Shown here piece after piece: positions 1 to 5,044 of a stretch of DNA of 5,200 bases (its first letter is position 1; every line of letters starts with the position of its first letter). A program made the translations under genes and the position numbers. The stretch spans positions 1 through 5,200 of the forward strand of contig JAEZHT010000033.1 of NCBI GenBank assembly GCA_023436805.1, given 5' to 3'. This stretch comes from Bacillota bacterium. Lineage in GTDB: Bacteria; Bacillota_I; Bacilli_A; Acholeplasmatales; UBA5453. The notes beneath the pieces were generated by a model that was not told the origin of the DNA, did no database searches, and worked only from the letters and a program-made list of their open reading frames with translations.

Positions 1-60
1 ATGTTATCGGTACATCAGTATTCATATAAGGTTGTGTCTGGAACTGTTGACTTAACCTAA
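1..60 (+). CDS. 3' end of an unidentified + strand gene (partial)
   Basis: Frame 1 is open from the window edge to a TAA at 58-60, encoding 19 residues that end in VVSGTVDLT. The stop lies 1 base before the A-tract of a strong terminator hairpin at 62-90, which is what makes a real coding end likely. The ATG at 1-3 is probably an internal Met of a longer protein cut by the window edge. The fragment is too short to assign a family; the alternating hydrophobic/polar pattern of the last residues would suit a closing beta strand. The other two forward frames close earlier (stops near 27 and 54), and the gene would be convergent with the membrane protein gene at 104-454. Confidence 0.4.
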   Translation: MLSVHQYSYKVVSGTVDLT

Positions 61-61
61 C

Positions 62-90
62 AAAAACCCATGCGCTTGCATGGGCTTTTT
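62..90. terminator. Bidirectional intrinsic terminator
   Basis: A perfect 7-bp stem CCCATGC (67-73) / GCATGGG (78-84) closes a GCTT loop. It is flanked by A5 on the left (62-66) and T5 on the right (86-90), so either strand gives a hairpin followed by a U-tract. It lies between two convergent coding ends (TAA at 58-60 on +, TGA complement at 104-106 on minus) and can serve both. Confidence 0.85.
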
Positions 91-103
91 AGAGAGAGCT
101 ATG

Positions 104-454
104 TCAAGATCCAGCACAACTGGATAAGCCAAGTAAGAGGATGCCAATCAACAATATAATGTAACTGAATGGCGTTGTAAAAATGCCCAACAATGTCTTA
201 ACGACTTTCATTTCAAATTGGTGTTTCTTCTTTTCCATATGGTAGTAGATCAATAAACCAAAACCTGCAATGAAGTGGATATAGTGGTAATTGAAATAAA
301 TGACTGCGAAATCAATCAATGCACTTGGCGCAGCGATGACATTTTGAGTCAACACATAACCAGCCAAAAATAATATGGTGCTCAGTAAAAACATGCCGAG
401 CGATACATAAAAATAGATATTTTGAATTTTCTTGCTTTTATCTAGAGGATTCAT
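104..454 (-). CDS. Small three-helix membrane protein, function unknown
   Basis: This encodes 116 residues when started at the ATG at 454-452. An in-frame GTG four codons upstream (466) would overlap the Shine-Dalgarno AAAGGTGG (470-463), which stands 8 bases before the ATG, so the ATG is preferred. The N-terminus is polar and basic (MNPLDKSKKIQN), followed by hydrophobic segments at about residues 12-35, 44-72 (interrupted by an aromatic/His patch NYHYIH) and 85-111. A basic EKKKHQ stretch (about 74-79) sits between the last two. By the positive-inside rule the N-terminus and this loop are cytoplasmic and the C-terminal SSCAGS is outside. There is no signal peptidase site, catalytic motif or family signature that I recognise. 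It ends with TGA just before the shared terminator. The nested inverted repeat upstream probably isolates it from the speA-speB transcript, so it is likely monocistronic. Confidence 0.75.
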   Translation of the reverse strand: MNPLDKSKKIQNIYFYVSLGMFLLSTILFLAGYVLTQNVIAAPSALIDFAVIYFNYHYIHFIAGFGLLIYYHMEKKKHQFEMKVVKTLLGIFTTPFSYIILLIGILLLGLSSCAGS

Positions 455-477
455 AGGGCAAGCCACCTTTCATATTC

Positions 478-483
478 ATTATA
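478..483 (-). promoter_or_regulatory. Possible -10 box of the small membrane protein gene
   Basis: A perfect TATAAT on the minus strand ends 7 bases before the AAAGGTGG ribosome binding site. No good -35 is present at 16-18 bases; a TTGAAT lies only 12 bases upstream and there is no extended-10 TG. If it is used, the leader would be about 17 bases. The position is right but the promoter is otherwise weak. Confidence 0.4.
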
Positions 484-518
484 AAATACTTTGATATTCA
501 ATGCTTTGTTCAGGGCTG

Positions 519-605
519 AAAAAAAAGACAGATTTATAAAAATGTCCATTTTGTCAAAAAAAGTCATCGTTTTTTAACAAAATTCGCATATTAAGTCTGT
601 CTTTT
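519..605 (-). terminator. Nested inverted repeat after speB, probable terminator
   Basis: The outer arms are AAAAGACAGA (523-532) and TCTGTCTTTT (596-605), a perfect 10-bp match. Read on the minus strand, the distal arm continues into T8 (526-519), the form of an intrinsic terminator with a long loop. Inside the loop is a second hairpin with arms 549-561 and 570-582: 13 pairs around an 8-base loop. Position 555 opposite 576 is a G.U pair only in minus-strand RNA and a C/A mismatch in + strand RNA, so the structure fits the speB transcript, whose stop lies 8 bases upstream. It may equally stabilise the 3' end. A purely chance pairing of A/T tracts is possible for the inner stem, less so for GACAGA/TCTGTC. 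Confidence 0.55.
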
Positions 606-612
606 ATCTTTT

Positions 613-1473
613 TTAACGGTGTAAAATGAGTACCATTTCTCTTAAAGTCTTCACAGCAACCGCATTTGAAGCCCCAGATGGGTCTAAATATGGGTTGAGT
701 TCAACGAAGTCAGCACCAACGATGTTATTCAAGTTTTCAAATAAATCGAAGGCTTTTAAGAGGTCTTTATATTGCATCCCACCCGGTTCAGCGGTACCTG
801 TACCTGGGAATACACCTGGGTCTAATACGTCTAAGTCGATGGTGATGTATACCGGTTTGTCTTTGATTTTTTCAATCGCTTCAGCCAAACCTTCAAAGTC
901 AAACTTTCTTAAGAATGTGTTGCCTGCAGCTGCCCATTCAAATTCGTGTTTGTCCCCTGAACGAATTCCGAATTGGTAAATTCTACCTGGCCCTAAGACA
1001 TCAAAACAACGTCTCAATACAGTGGCGTGGGATAATTTTCTACCAAAGAATTCATCTCTTAAGTCGGTATGTGCATCCAAATGAATCATGTGTAAATCTG
1101 GATACTTTTCAGCAACCGCTTGAACCACTGGTAAAGTGACCAAGTGTTCGCCACCAATCATCATTGGTTTCTTGTTGTCCTTTAAGATTTGTTTGGTGGT
1201 TTCATAAATCACTTGAAGTGCGTCTTCTACTGCGCCAATTGGTAAGTCTAGGTCACCAATATCACAAGTAGGGTAGTCTTTTAGACTCATATCGCGATAC
1301 GGTGAGTACCACTCGATTCCAAACGAGTCTACACGAATCGCATTGCCTGCGAAACGGGTCCCTGGTCGATACGAAGTGGTTGCGTCCATCGGACATGAAT
1401 AGATGACAACACTCGCGTCATCGTATTCGGATTTACAACTTTGAAATGATAAATCTACTTTTTTAAAGCTCAT
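613..1473 (-). CDS. speB: Agmatinase (agmatine ureohydrolase)
   Basis: This is a cytoplasmic binuclear manganese enzyme of the arginase/agmatinase family, expected to hydrolyse agmatine to putrescine and urea. At 286 residues it matches the Bacillus SpeB type (about 290). The metal-site motifs are in order: GGEH (107-110, ligand H110), HLDAHTD (131-137, ligands D133, H135, D137) and IDLDVLDPG (212-220, ligands D213, D215), followed by PGTGTAEPGG (223-232) with the conserved Glu E228. The C-terminal ELNPYLDPSG (258-267) is also characteristic. The ATG at 1473 lies inside the end of the decarboxylase gene (11-base overlap), and its ribosome site GGGAGG, 6 bases upstream, is within coding sequence, which indicates translational coupling. 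The arginine decarboxylase-type neighbour argues for agmatine rather than arginine, guanidinobutyrate or formiminoglutamate as substrate. Family membership is near certain; exact substrate is inferred. Confidence 0.93.
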   Translation of the reverse strand: MSFKKVDLSFQSCKSEYDDASVVIYSCPMDATTSYRPGTRFAGNAIRVDSFGIEWYSPYRDMSLKDYPTCDIGDLDLPIGAVEDALQVIYETTKQILKDNKKPMMIGGEHLVTLPVVQAVAEKYPDLHMIHLDAHTDLRDEFFGRKLSHATVLRRCFDVLGPGRIYQFGIRSGDKHEFEWAAAGNTFLRKFDFEGLAEAIEKIKDKPVYITIDLDVLDPGVFPGTGTAEPGGMQYKDLLKAFDLFENLNNIVGADFVELNPYLDPSGASNAVAVKTLREMVLILHR

Positions 1474-2956
1474 CTGAGTCCTCCCATTTTTGCCAATTAT
1501 CTTTGTCGATTACTTTCACATAACCATTATTTAACTCACTGAAAATCACGGAACCACTTTGTTGATAAAAATCCAAGTCTTCTAAGAATTGGGTGTTGAT
1601 GACTTCCCCTGGGATGAGCAGTGGGATGCCTGGTGGATAAACCATGATGGATTCAGCGGAAATTTCGTTTTCTGAACCTGCCAGCGGCACAATCTTGTGC
1701 GGTGCATGGTAGGCTTCTCTTGGTCTAACAAACGTTTCAGGGAAATTGTAATGGAACTTAATCTTCGGTAAGGATTGATTTTGTTCATAGTTTTCATCTG
1801 AAATCGTCTTTAATGCTTGATATAAGCGATCTAAGTCGCGTTTGGTGGTAGCCATAGTGATGATGGCTAGGACTAAATAGGTTTCTGCGAGTTCAAGTTG
1901 GATATTGAATCGGTCTTTAAGTGAACGGTACACATCAAAGCCAGATAAACCAATATCAGCCACTTTAATGACAAGTTTGGTCGAATCAAATCCAAAATCA
2001 AAACCGCGCTTTGAAGCATAATCTTCACCAATGATTTCCACACCTGGAATGTCATTGAATTTAGGCATCATTTTCGTTCTTAAATCCAACGCTTTTTTAA
2101 TCCCTTTTTCACCTTCAAAATACATCTGTTTTCTAGCCACATCGAGACTAGCTAGCAAGACTGCACTTGGTGAAGTGGAATGAATCATATTCAATGTTGA
2201 TTGGATTTTTGCGTTATCGATGCGATCACCTTTGGTCAATAGGATTGAACTTTGAGTGAGGGATACACCGGTTTTATGCATCGAAGTCGCTGCTACGTCT
2301 GCACCAGCAGCCATCGCACTTTGTGGTAATAAGTTTGAAAAATAGAACTGTGCCCCGTGGGCTTCGTCACACATCACGATCATGTCCTTACTGTGGGCAT
2401 AATCCACGATGTTTTTCAAATCAGAAACGACCCCAAAATACGTTGGATTGATGACGAATACAGCTTTCGCATCTGGATTATCATCGATGGCTTTTTTCAT
2501 ATTGGATAAACTGACACCGTTGGCAATCCCTAAATTATTATCGATGTCTGGTTTGACAAAGACAGGGATGGCACCACTGAATATCAGTGCGTTGATGACA
2601 CTCTTATGGACATTTCTAGGTAAAATGATTTTTTCTTTGGCGGAGACAGTCGCCATAATCATCGCGATGATGCCACCGGTGGTACCTGAGGTTAGGAAAT
2701 AGGCTTTATCCGCTCCAAAGGCTTCTGCGGCCAAGGCTTGGGCTTCTTTGATGACGCCTGTGGGTTTACTTAAGGTATCGAGACCCCTGGGTGCGTTCGC
2801 ATCCAGTTGGTATATGCCTTTGCCTGCAAACGCAGAGAGATCGTTGGGTAGTCTACCTAGTTTATGACCAGGTACGTCGAATGGTACGACGTCTGATTCA
2901 CCATACTCTTTGAGTTTGGTAAAAAATGGTGTTTTTTCTTGATTTAAATTCTTCAA
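1463..2956 (-). CDS. speA: Arginine decarboxylase-type PLP enzyme (Orn/Lys/Arg decarboxylase, short form)
   Basis: This is a PLP fold-type I decarboxylase of the Orn/Lys/Arg major family, 497 residues, in the size class of Bacillus SpeA (about 490) rather than the longer E. coli inducible enzymes. Visible landmarks are DVPGHKLG (27-34), TSGTTGG (89-95, cofactor phosphate region), NVHKS (115-119), CDEAHGAQF (196-204, with D197 for the pyridine nitrogen), SMHK (225-228, Schiff-base lysine K228) and the C-terminal YPPGIPLLIPGE (440-451). Nothing is truncated. Translation starts at TTG (2956): an in-frame TGA immediately precedes it, the next Met is near residue 99, and a near-complete anti-SD complement lies upstream. 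It overlaps speB, so arginine -> agmatine is the likely reaction; lysine or ornithine cannot be excluded from motifs alone. No spermidine synthase gene accompanies the pair. Confidence 0.9.
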   Translation of the reverse strand: MKNLNQEKTPFFTKLKEYGESDVVPFDVPGHKLGRLPNDLSAFAGKGIYQLDANAPRGLDTLSKPTGVIKEAQALAAEAFGADKAYFLTSGTTGGIIAMIMATVSAKEKIILPRNVHKSVINALIFSGAIPVFVKPDIDNNLGIANGVSLSNMKKAIDDNPDAKAVFVINPTYFGVVSDLKNIVDYAHSKDMIVMCDEAHGAQFYFSNLLPQSAMAAGADVAATSMHKTGVSLTQSSILLTKGDRIDNAKIQSTLNMIHSTSPSAVLLASLDVARKQMYFEGEKGIKKALDLRTKMMPKFNDIPGVEIIGEDYASKRGFDFGFDSTKLVIKVADIGLSGFDVYRSLKDRFNIQLELAETYLVLAIITMATTKRDLDRLYQALKTISDENYEQNQSLPKIKFHYNFPETFVRPREAYHAPHKIVPLAGSENEISAESIMVYPPGIPLLIPGEVINTQFLEDLDFYQQSGSVIFSELNNGYVKVIDKDNWQKWEDSDEL

Positions 2957-2959
2957 TCA

Positions 2960-2973
2960 GATCACAACCTTTC
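2960..2973 (-). promoter_or_regulatory. Near-complete Shine-Dalgarno deciding the TTG start of speA
   Basis: On the minus strand GAAAGGTTGTGATC matches 12 of 14 positions of GAAAGGAGGTGATC, the complement of the 16S rRNA 3' end. The last G of the core (GGTTG) is 8 bases before the TTG at 2956. An ATG overlapping this site (2975-2973) is out of frame with the gene. Confidence 0.8.
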
Positions 2974-2980
2974 ATCTTAT

Positions 2981-3010
2981 ATTTTAACATATCGATGCAT
3001 CTTTCATTAA
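2981..3010 (-). promoter_or_regulatory. Probable promoter of the speA-speB operon (extended -10)
   Basis: TAAAAT (2986-2981) is preceded by TG plus one base (2989-2987), an extended -10. A weak -35, TTAATG (3010-3005), lies 18 bases upstream and overlaps the T-run of the preceding terminator. The predicted start is only about 18 bases before the TTG codon, so there is no room for a long regulatory leader. Confidence 0.55.
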
Positions 3011-3027
3011 AAAAAGCCCTAAGGCTT
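3009..3027 (-). terminator. Intrinsic terminator of the second small membrane protein gene, overlapping its stop
   Basis: On the minus strand AAGCC (3027-3023), loop TTAG (3022-3019), GGCTT (3018-3014) runs into T7 (3015-3009). The 5' arm is the last Lys-Pro codons and the loop contains the TAG stop. It separates this gene from the speA promoter immediately downstream. Confidence 0.8.
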
Positions 3028-3327
3028 CAAAAAAAACTCAAATACGAACGAAAAGGCCAATATGCCAATCCCAAAGGTTAGTAAAGACAATGTCCACTTT
3101 CCCATCGTATCGATTTTTCTATGTCTTAAGTAACTGATGAATCCAACCACTAACGCGATAACCATCATCCCCATGATGACCAACACGAAAATATTGAACA
3201 ATGTACCCATCGACTGATTCATAAATTTAGCATACAAAACCGTGCTTAACAACAGCGTAACCGATAGCGTTACAGCCAAAACAGAAAGGTTCAAATGGAC
3301 CTTTCGCAATATTCTGTTTGTTTTCAT
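3019..3327 (-). CDS. Small three-helix membrane protein, function unknown
   Basis: This encodes 102 residues from the ATG at 3327-3325, chosen because AAGGGG (3340-3335) is 7 bases upstream. An in-frame GTG ten codons earlier (3357) would place that ribosome site and part of the -10 box inside the gene. The basic N-terminus (MKTNRILRKVH) precedes hydrophobic segments at about 12-33, 43-66 and 78-99, with a basic LRHRK loop at 67-71. This predicts N-terminus in and C-terminus out. No known family is recognised. It shares this topology with the protein at 104-454 but no obvious sequence similarity. The gene has its own promoter and terminator, and it is divergent from the HELTH membrane protein with overlapping promoters, so the two may be co-regulated; any functional link is a guess. 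Confidence 0.72.
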   Translation of the reverse strand: MKTNRILRKVHLNLSVLAVTLSVTLLLSTVLYAKFMNQSMGTLFNIFVLVIMGMMVIALVVGFISYLRHRKIDTMGKWTLSLLTFGIGILAFSFVFEFFLKP

Positions 3328-3347
3328 ATCTTTTCCCCTTAGTATTG

Positions 3348-3375
3348 ATATTAACACATTTTTTCACTTTTTCAA
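3348..3375 (-). promoter_or_regulatory. Promoter of the small membrane protein gene at 3019-3327
   Basis: TTGAAA (3375-3370, 5 of 6 to consensus), a 16-base spacer and TAATAT (3353-3348) with an upstream TG (3356-3355) form an extended -10 promoter. The -10 ends 7 bases before the ribosome binding site. Its -35 overlaps the -35 of the divergent gene. Confidence 0.65.
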
Positions 3376-3397
3376 TATCGTTTTTTGATGGTATAAT
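3369..3397 (+). promoter_or_regulatory. Promoter of the HELTH membrane protein gene
   Basis: A perfect TATAAT (3392-3397) is preceded by TGG, giving an extended -10. A -35 of TTTTCA (3369-3374, 4 of 6) stands 17 bases upstream. The ribosome site AAGGTG (3403-3408) begins 5 bases after the -10, so the transcript would start at about the ribosome site, giving a leader of roughly 10-11 bases. Confidence 0.7.
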
Positions 3398-3413
3398 AGG
3401 CTAAGGTGAAATC

Positions 3414-4586
3414 ATGAAGAAAAAATCCTTACCCTACATCATTTATTTATCCATTTTTGTCATAACTTTTGTCTTGATGACATTTTTTTATGACTATATG
3501 TCGACCCTATTCGATAGTTTTTTCGGTGTGCCATTTTATTATCACATTTTGATATTTTTTGCGGCTTATTTCTTGGTGGTTATGTTTCATGAACTCACCC
3601 ACGCAATCGCATTTTTACTCCATGGCATTCGACCAAAAATGATTTTGATATTGATTTTCTTATTTTATAAAGATACCCGTTGGCATTTGAAAATCGACCC
3701 AAAACTCATCATTTTGGGTGGTGGTATGGTGATGCCTAATTTCCATCAGATACATGATGAAAAAGACATTCGGTACTATCAAAAAGCAACCTCATTCAGT
3801 TTGATGGCGGCACCATCATTCACCATTGTATCTGCTATTTTGATGTTATTGTTAGACTTAATATTCTTCTATCATCTACCTGTATTTACAATATTTACTT
3901 TTTACATCGTGGTTTTTAGTGCATTTTTTACCTATACATCGACACTATCTGCACAAGGTATCTTTGGTGATTTTGTCGCGCACAAAAAAATCAATGATGA
4001 TCCCATCTTTGGCTTATCTGTGGTCTCACAGTTTGTCGATGAAATCACACCTTATTTATACGATGAAATGAAAAAGCGTTTGTCAGAACAAAGACCTTCT
4101 GATTTCAGTATTCACTTACTCAACTTTTATTCAACTTTATTAGAAAAGGGCATCCATGATGATACCGAAATCGATGATTTCTTATTAGAAAAAACGAAGG
4201 TGTTGGCCATATCTCCTGTGATATCTAGACGTATTGCACGTCAACACCAACAAATATTGGTCTTACAACAAGCCATTTTATATTTATATCGATGTCAGGA
4301 AGATGATTTAATGGACCAATTGCTTCAAGTGTTTTCAGAAGAATTGGATCATATCAAAACCAAACAACCGGTTAAAACCTATTATATGAAACAGACCAAT
4401 CATTTGATTGGACGTATTGATGCCTCCGATTACCTAACCGAAACACGTCCATTTAGGCTTGGACTCATGGATTTAATCGTTTCCCACATCCCAGAGTATC
4501 AAATAACAGAAAATGACCATTTGAAACCAATTCAAAGATTTGAAAAAAAGGAAATGATTCATCTTGATAACGATGTATTGATGTGA
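3414..4586 (+). CDS. Putative membrane zinc metalloprotease, M50/DUF3267-like, with unknown C-terminal domain
   Basis: This encodes 390 residues from an ATG 5 bases after AAGGTG. The N-terminal half is membrane-embedded: hydrophobic segments at about 8-26, 43-66, 75-85, 128-152 and 155-176. HELTH (59-63) lies within the second, as in site-2-protease-like M50 enzymes (ligands H59, H63; catalytic E60). Further M50-like landmarks are a glycine cluster LGGGMVM (101-107), an A-A-P turn at 132-134 opening the next helix, and GIFGDF (182-187) after the last helix, where D186 is a candidate third zinc ligand. The classic NPxxxxDG is absent, so this is a divergent member. Residues about 190-390 are soluble, acidic and helical-looking, with no domain I recognise and no PDZ or CBS signature. 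The protease call rests on motif and topology; the substrate is unknown. It ends with TGA inside the tRNA promoter and has no terminator of its own. Confidence 0.65.
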   Translation: MKKKSLPYIIYLSIFVITFVLMTFFYDYMSTLFDSFFGVPFYYHILIFFAAYFLVVMFHELTHAIAFLLHGIRPKMILILIFLFYKDTRWHLKIDPKLIILGGGMVMPNFHQIHDEKDIRYYQKATSFSLMAAPSFTIVSAILMLLLDLIFFYHLPVFTIFTFYIVVFSAFFTYTSTLSAQGIFGDFVAHKKINDDPIFGLSVVSQFVDEITPYLYDEMKKRLSEQRPSDFSIHLLNFYSTLLEKGIHDDTEIDDFLLEKTKVLAISPVISRRIARQHQQILVLQQAILYLYRCQEDDLMDQLLQVFSEELDHIKTKQPVKTYYMKQTNHLIGRIDASDYLTETRPFRLGLMDLIVSHIPEYQITENDHLKPIQRFEKKEMIHLDNDVLM

Positions 4587-4592
4587 TATAAT
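4564..4592 (+). promoter_or_regulatory. Strong promoter of the tRNA-Asp-Arg-Pro cluster, inside the preceding gene's end
   Basis: TTGATA (4564-4569), a 17-base spacer and TATAAT (4587-4592) with the extended-10 TGA at 4584-4586. The -35 falls in coding sequence (Leu-Asp codons) and the TG of the extended -10 belongs to the TGA stop of the upstream gene. The expected start is about 4599, giving a leader of a few bases before tRNA-Asp. Confidence 0.8.
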
Positions 4593-4602
4593 TCTTCTTG
4601 CC

Positions 4603-4678
4603 GGTCCGGTGGTGTAGTGGTTAACATGCCAGTCTGTCACACTGGAGATCGCGGGTTCAATTCCCGTCCGGACCGCCA
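4603..4678 (+). tRNA. tRNA-Asp(GUC)
   Basis: A full cloverleaf: acceptor GGTCCGG (4603-4609) pairs perfectly with CCGGACC (4668-4674); D stem GTGT/ACAT; anticodon stem CCAGT/ACTGG around loop CTGTCAC with anticodon GTC at 4636-4638; T arm GCGGG-TTCAATT-CCCGT. Discriminator G and CCA (4676-4678) are encoded. It is first in the cluster. Confidence 0.97.
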
Positions 4679-4699
4679 CTATCCATCTACCAAGGCTCT

Positions 4700-4776
4700 G
4701 CGTCGTTAGCTCAACTGGATAGAGCATCTGACTTCGGATCAGAGGGTTGAGGGTTCAAATCCTTTACGACGCGCCA
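4700..4776 (+). tRNA. tRNA-Arg(UCG)
   Basis: Acceptor GCGTCGT (4700-4706) pairs with ACGACGC (4766-4772); D stem GCTC/GAGC; anticodon stem TCTGA/TCAGA around loop CTTCGGA with anticodon TCG at 4734-4736; T loop TTCAAAT with stem GAGGG/CCTTT (two G.U pairs). CCA (4774-4776) is encoded. Most bacteria carry ACG (inosine-modified) for the CGN box; here it is UCG. CGT, CGA and CGG all occur in the neighbouring protease gene. Confidence 0.95.
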
Positions 4777-4788
4777 CTTGTGTAAACA

Positions 4789-4865
4789 CGGGAAGTAGCT
4801 TAGCTTGGTAGAGCGCCTGGCTTGGGACCAGGAGGTCGCAGGTTCAAATCCTGTCTTCCCGACCA
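4789..4865 (+). tRNA. tRNA-Pro(UGG)
   Basis: Acceptor CGGGAAG (4789-4795) pairs with CTTCCCG (4855-4861); D stem GCTT/GAGC; anticodon stem CCTGG/CCAGG around loop CTTGGGA with anticodon TGG at 4823-4825; T arm GCAGG-TTCAAAT-CCTGT. Discriminator A and CCA (4863-4865) are encoded. No terminator follows, so the transcript may run on into tRNA-Gly. Confidence 0.97.
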
Positions 4866-4888
4866 TCAATAAATTCCAAAAAAAGTAG

Positions 4889-4917
4889 TTGACAACGACT
4901 ACCAATCTTGTTATCAT
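4889..4917 (+). promoter_or_regulatory. Strong promoter of tRNA-Gly
   Basis: A perfect TTGACA (4889-4894), a 17-base spacer and TATCAT (4912-4917, 5 of 6). The expected start is about 4924, only 3 bases before the mature tRNA-Gly end. It lies in the 61-base gap after tRNA-Pro. Confidence 0.82.
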
Positions 4918-4926
4918 AATAATGCT

Positions 4927-5001
4927 GTGGGCGTAATATAATGGTTAATATACGTGCTTGCCAAGCATGAGATGGGGGTTCGATTCCCCTCGCCCGCTCC
5001 A
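4927..5001 (+). tRNA. tRNA-Gly(GCC)
   Basis: Acceptor GTGGGCG (4927-4933) pairs with CGCCCGC (4991-4997) with one T.G pair; anticodon stem CGTGC/GCATG around loop TTGCCAA with anticodon GCC at 4960-4962; T arm GGGGG-TTCGATT-CCCCT; discriminator T; CCA (4999-5001) encoded. The D stem is ATAT/ATAT, all A-U, but the G-G of the D loop is present. Confidence 0.96.
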
Positions 5002-5012
5002 ACTCGCTAACC

Positions 5013-5041
5013 AAAGAACTTTTGATAAAGTTCTTTTTTTT
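5013..5041 (+). terminator. Intrinsic terminator of the tRNA cluster
   Basis: A perfect 10-bp stem AAAGAACTTT (5013-5022) / AAAGTTCTTT (5027-5036) with loop TGAT, and a run of T8 at 5034-5041. It is 11 bases after tRNA-Gly and is the only terminator-like structure in the cluster. Confidence 0.9.
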
Positions 5042-5044
5042 CGT

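Noticed and set aside
455..466. Upstream GTG start giving a 120-residue version of the first small membrane protein.
   Set aside because: The GTG overlaps the AAAGGTGG ribosome site that is correctly spaced for the ATG at 454.
626..1139. Plus-strand open frames of 117 and 74 codons opposite speB.
   Set aside because: They are shadows of the strongly supported agmatinase gene, with no ribosome site and no recognisable protein features.
1582..2702. Open frames of 60-97 codons in other frames of the decarboxylase gene.
   Set aside because: The speA reading frame is intact with all family motifs; the others have no independent support.
2994..3001. GATGCATC palindrome in the spacer of the speA promoter as a possible operator.
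   Set aside because: An 8-base palindrome is expected about twenty times by chance in a window this size, and no second copy or longer symmetry is seen.
3328..3357. Upstream GTG start giving a 112-residue version of the second small membrane protein.
   Set aside because: It would put the AAGGGG ribosome site and -10 region inside the coding sequence; the ATG at 3327 has correct spacing.
4473..4917. Minus-strand open frames of 84 and 68 codons with peptides such as GIEPAISS and GFEPATSW.
   Set aside because: They are translations of the antisense strand of the tRNA genes, a well-known source of spurious proteins (the GFEPAT-type string comes from the complement of the conserved T arm). They have no credible start or ribosome site.
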